Below are positions 5,583-5,665 of a stretch of DNA of 5,665 nt, one piece after another. A program made the position numbers and the translations under genes. How positions within the stretch are numbered: position 1 is the first letter of the stretch; every line of letters begins with the position of its first letter. The stretch covers positions 1 through 5,665 of the forward strand of contig JAHIQV010000263.1 of the NCBI GenBank assembly GCA_018903185.1, read 5' to 3'. The DNA comes from Gammaproteobacteria bacterium (GTDB lineage: Bacteria > Pseudomonadota > Gammaproteobacteria > Burkholderiales > Burkholderiaceae_C). The notes beneath the pieces are model-generated. The model searched no databases and was not told the DNA's origin. It worked only from the letters and a program-made list of their open reading frames with translations.

Positions 5583-5665
5583 ATGAAACACCCCCCGCGC
5601 CGCTTCGCGTCACCCCCCTCAAGGGGGGCGGCACTGGCCGTCCGGCAAAGCCGGCCCGGCGGTGC
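5583..5665 (+). CDS. gspJ: Probable start of gspJ, interrupted or preceded by a repeat (partial)
   Basis: An ATG one base after the gspI stop opens a frame that stays open to the window edge (27 full codons, MKHPPRRFASPPSRGAALAV and onward). In T2SS operons gspJ follows gspI, so this is the expected place for its start. However, from the third codon on the DNA is the hairpin repeat, and no RGFTL-E prepilin motif is reached before the edge. Either the repeat is translated as part of an unusually long GspJ leader, or the real start lies beyond the window and this ATG is not used. No clear ribosome site precedes it, although translational coupling to gspI is possible. Confidence 0.45.
   Translation, partial: MKHPPRRFASPPSRGAALAVRQSRPGG
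5591..5665 (+). repeat. Dispersed GC-rich hairpin repeat, copy B (cut by window edge)
   Basis: The block order is that of copy A. CCCCCC (5591-5596) is followed by a short CGCG/CGCG hairpin (5596-5609), CCCCCC-TCAA-GGGGGG (5613-5628), a 13-base spacer, CCGGC-AAA-GCCGG (5642-5654), and a GC-rich tail. Stems are kept while loops differ (TCAA against none, AAA against GGA), which points to selection on structure or to a shared origin with loop drift. Confidence 0.75.

Overview
The window looks like a chromosomal segment of a GC-rich betaproteobacterium, most likely Burkholderiales and probably Comamonadaceae. This rests on the overall protein character, the type II secretion gene order, and a GC-rich hairpin repeat that I recall as common in that family. 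It is a judgement from memory; no search was run.

Left part (1-736). A YhfA-type OsmC family protein is encoded on the minus strand (53-502). The 234-base gap between it and ilvA holds a promoter (TTGCGT-16-TATACT), a stretch of about 79 bases rich in C and T with CCTCC and CTCCT segments, and a strong intrinsic terminator (658-693). Together these look like a complete small RNA gene. A second promoter-like pair just after the terminator could serve ilvA.

Middle part (737-3430). ilvA (biosynthetic threonine ammonia-lyase with two C-terminal ACT-like domains) is followed after 12 bases by a CobT-family protein. The CobT-like protein keeps the family fold signatures but has Gln at the position of the catalytic glutamate and other changes at conserved motifs. 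No other cobalamin gene is visible.

Right part (3470-5665). This is the start of a type II secretion (T2SS) locus: a short gspC on the minus strand, convergent with the cobT-like gene, and divergent from gspG-gspH-gspI and the beginning of gspJ on the plus strand. GspG is the major pseudopilin, and GspH, GspI and GspJ are minor pseudopilins. GspC links the inner-membrane platform to the outer-membrane secretin. Two copies of a hairpin-rich repeat interrupt the otherwise tight operon: one between gspG and gspH, and one directly after the first three codons of the apparent gspJ reading frame.

The points most worth following up are the small RNA with anti-Shine-Dalgarno segments, the CobT homologue with altered active-site residues, and the repeat pair inside the pseudopilin operon.
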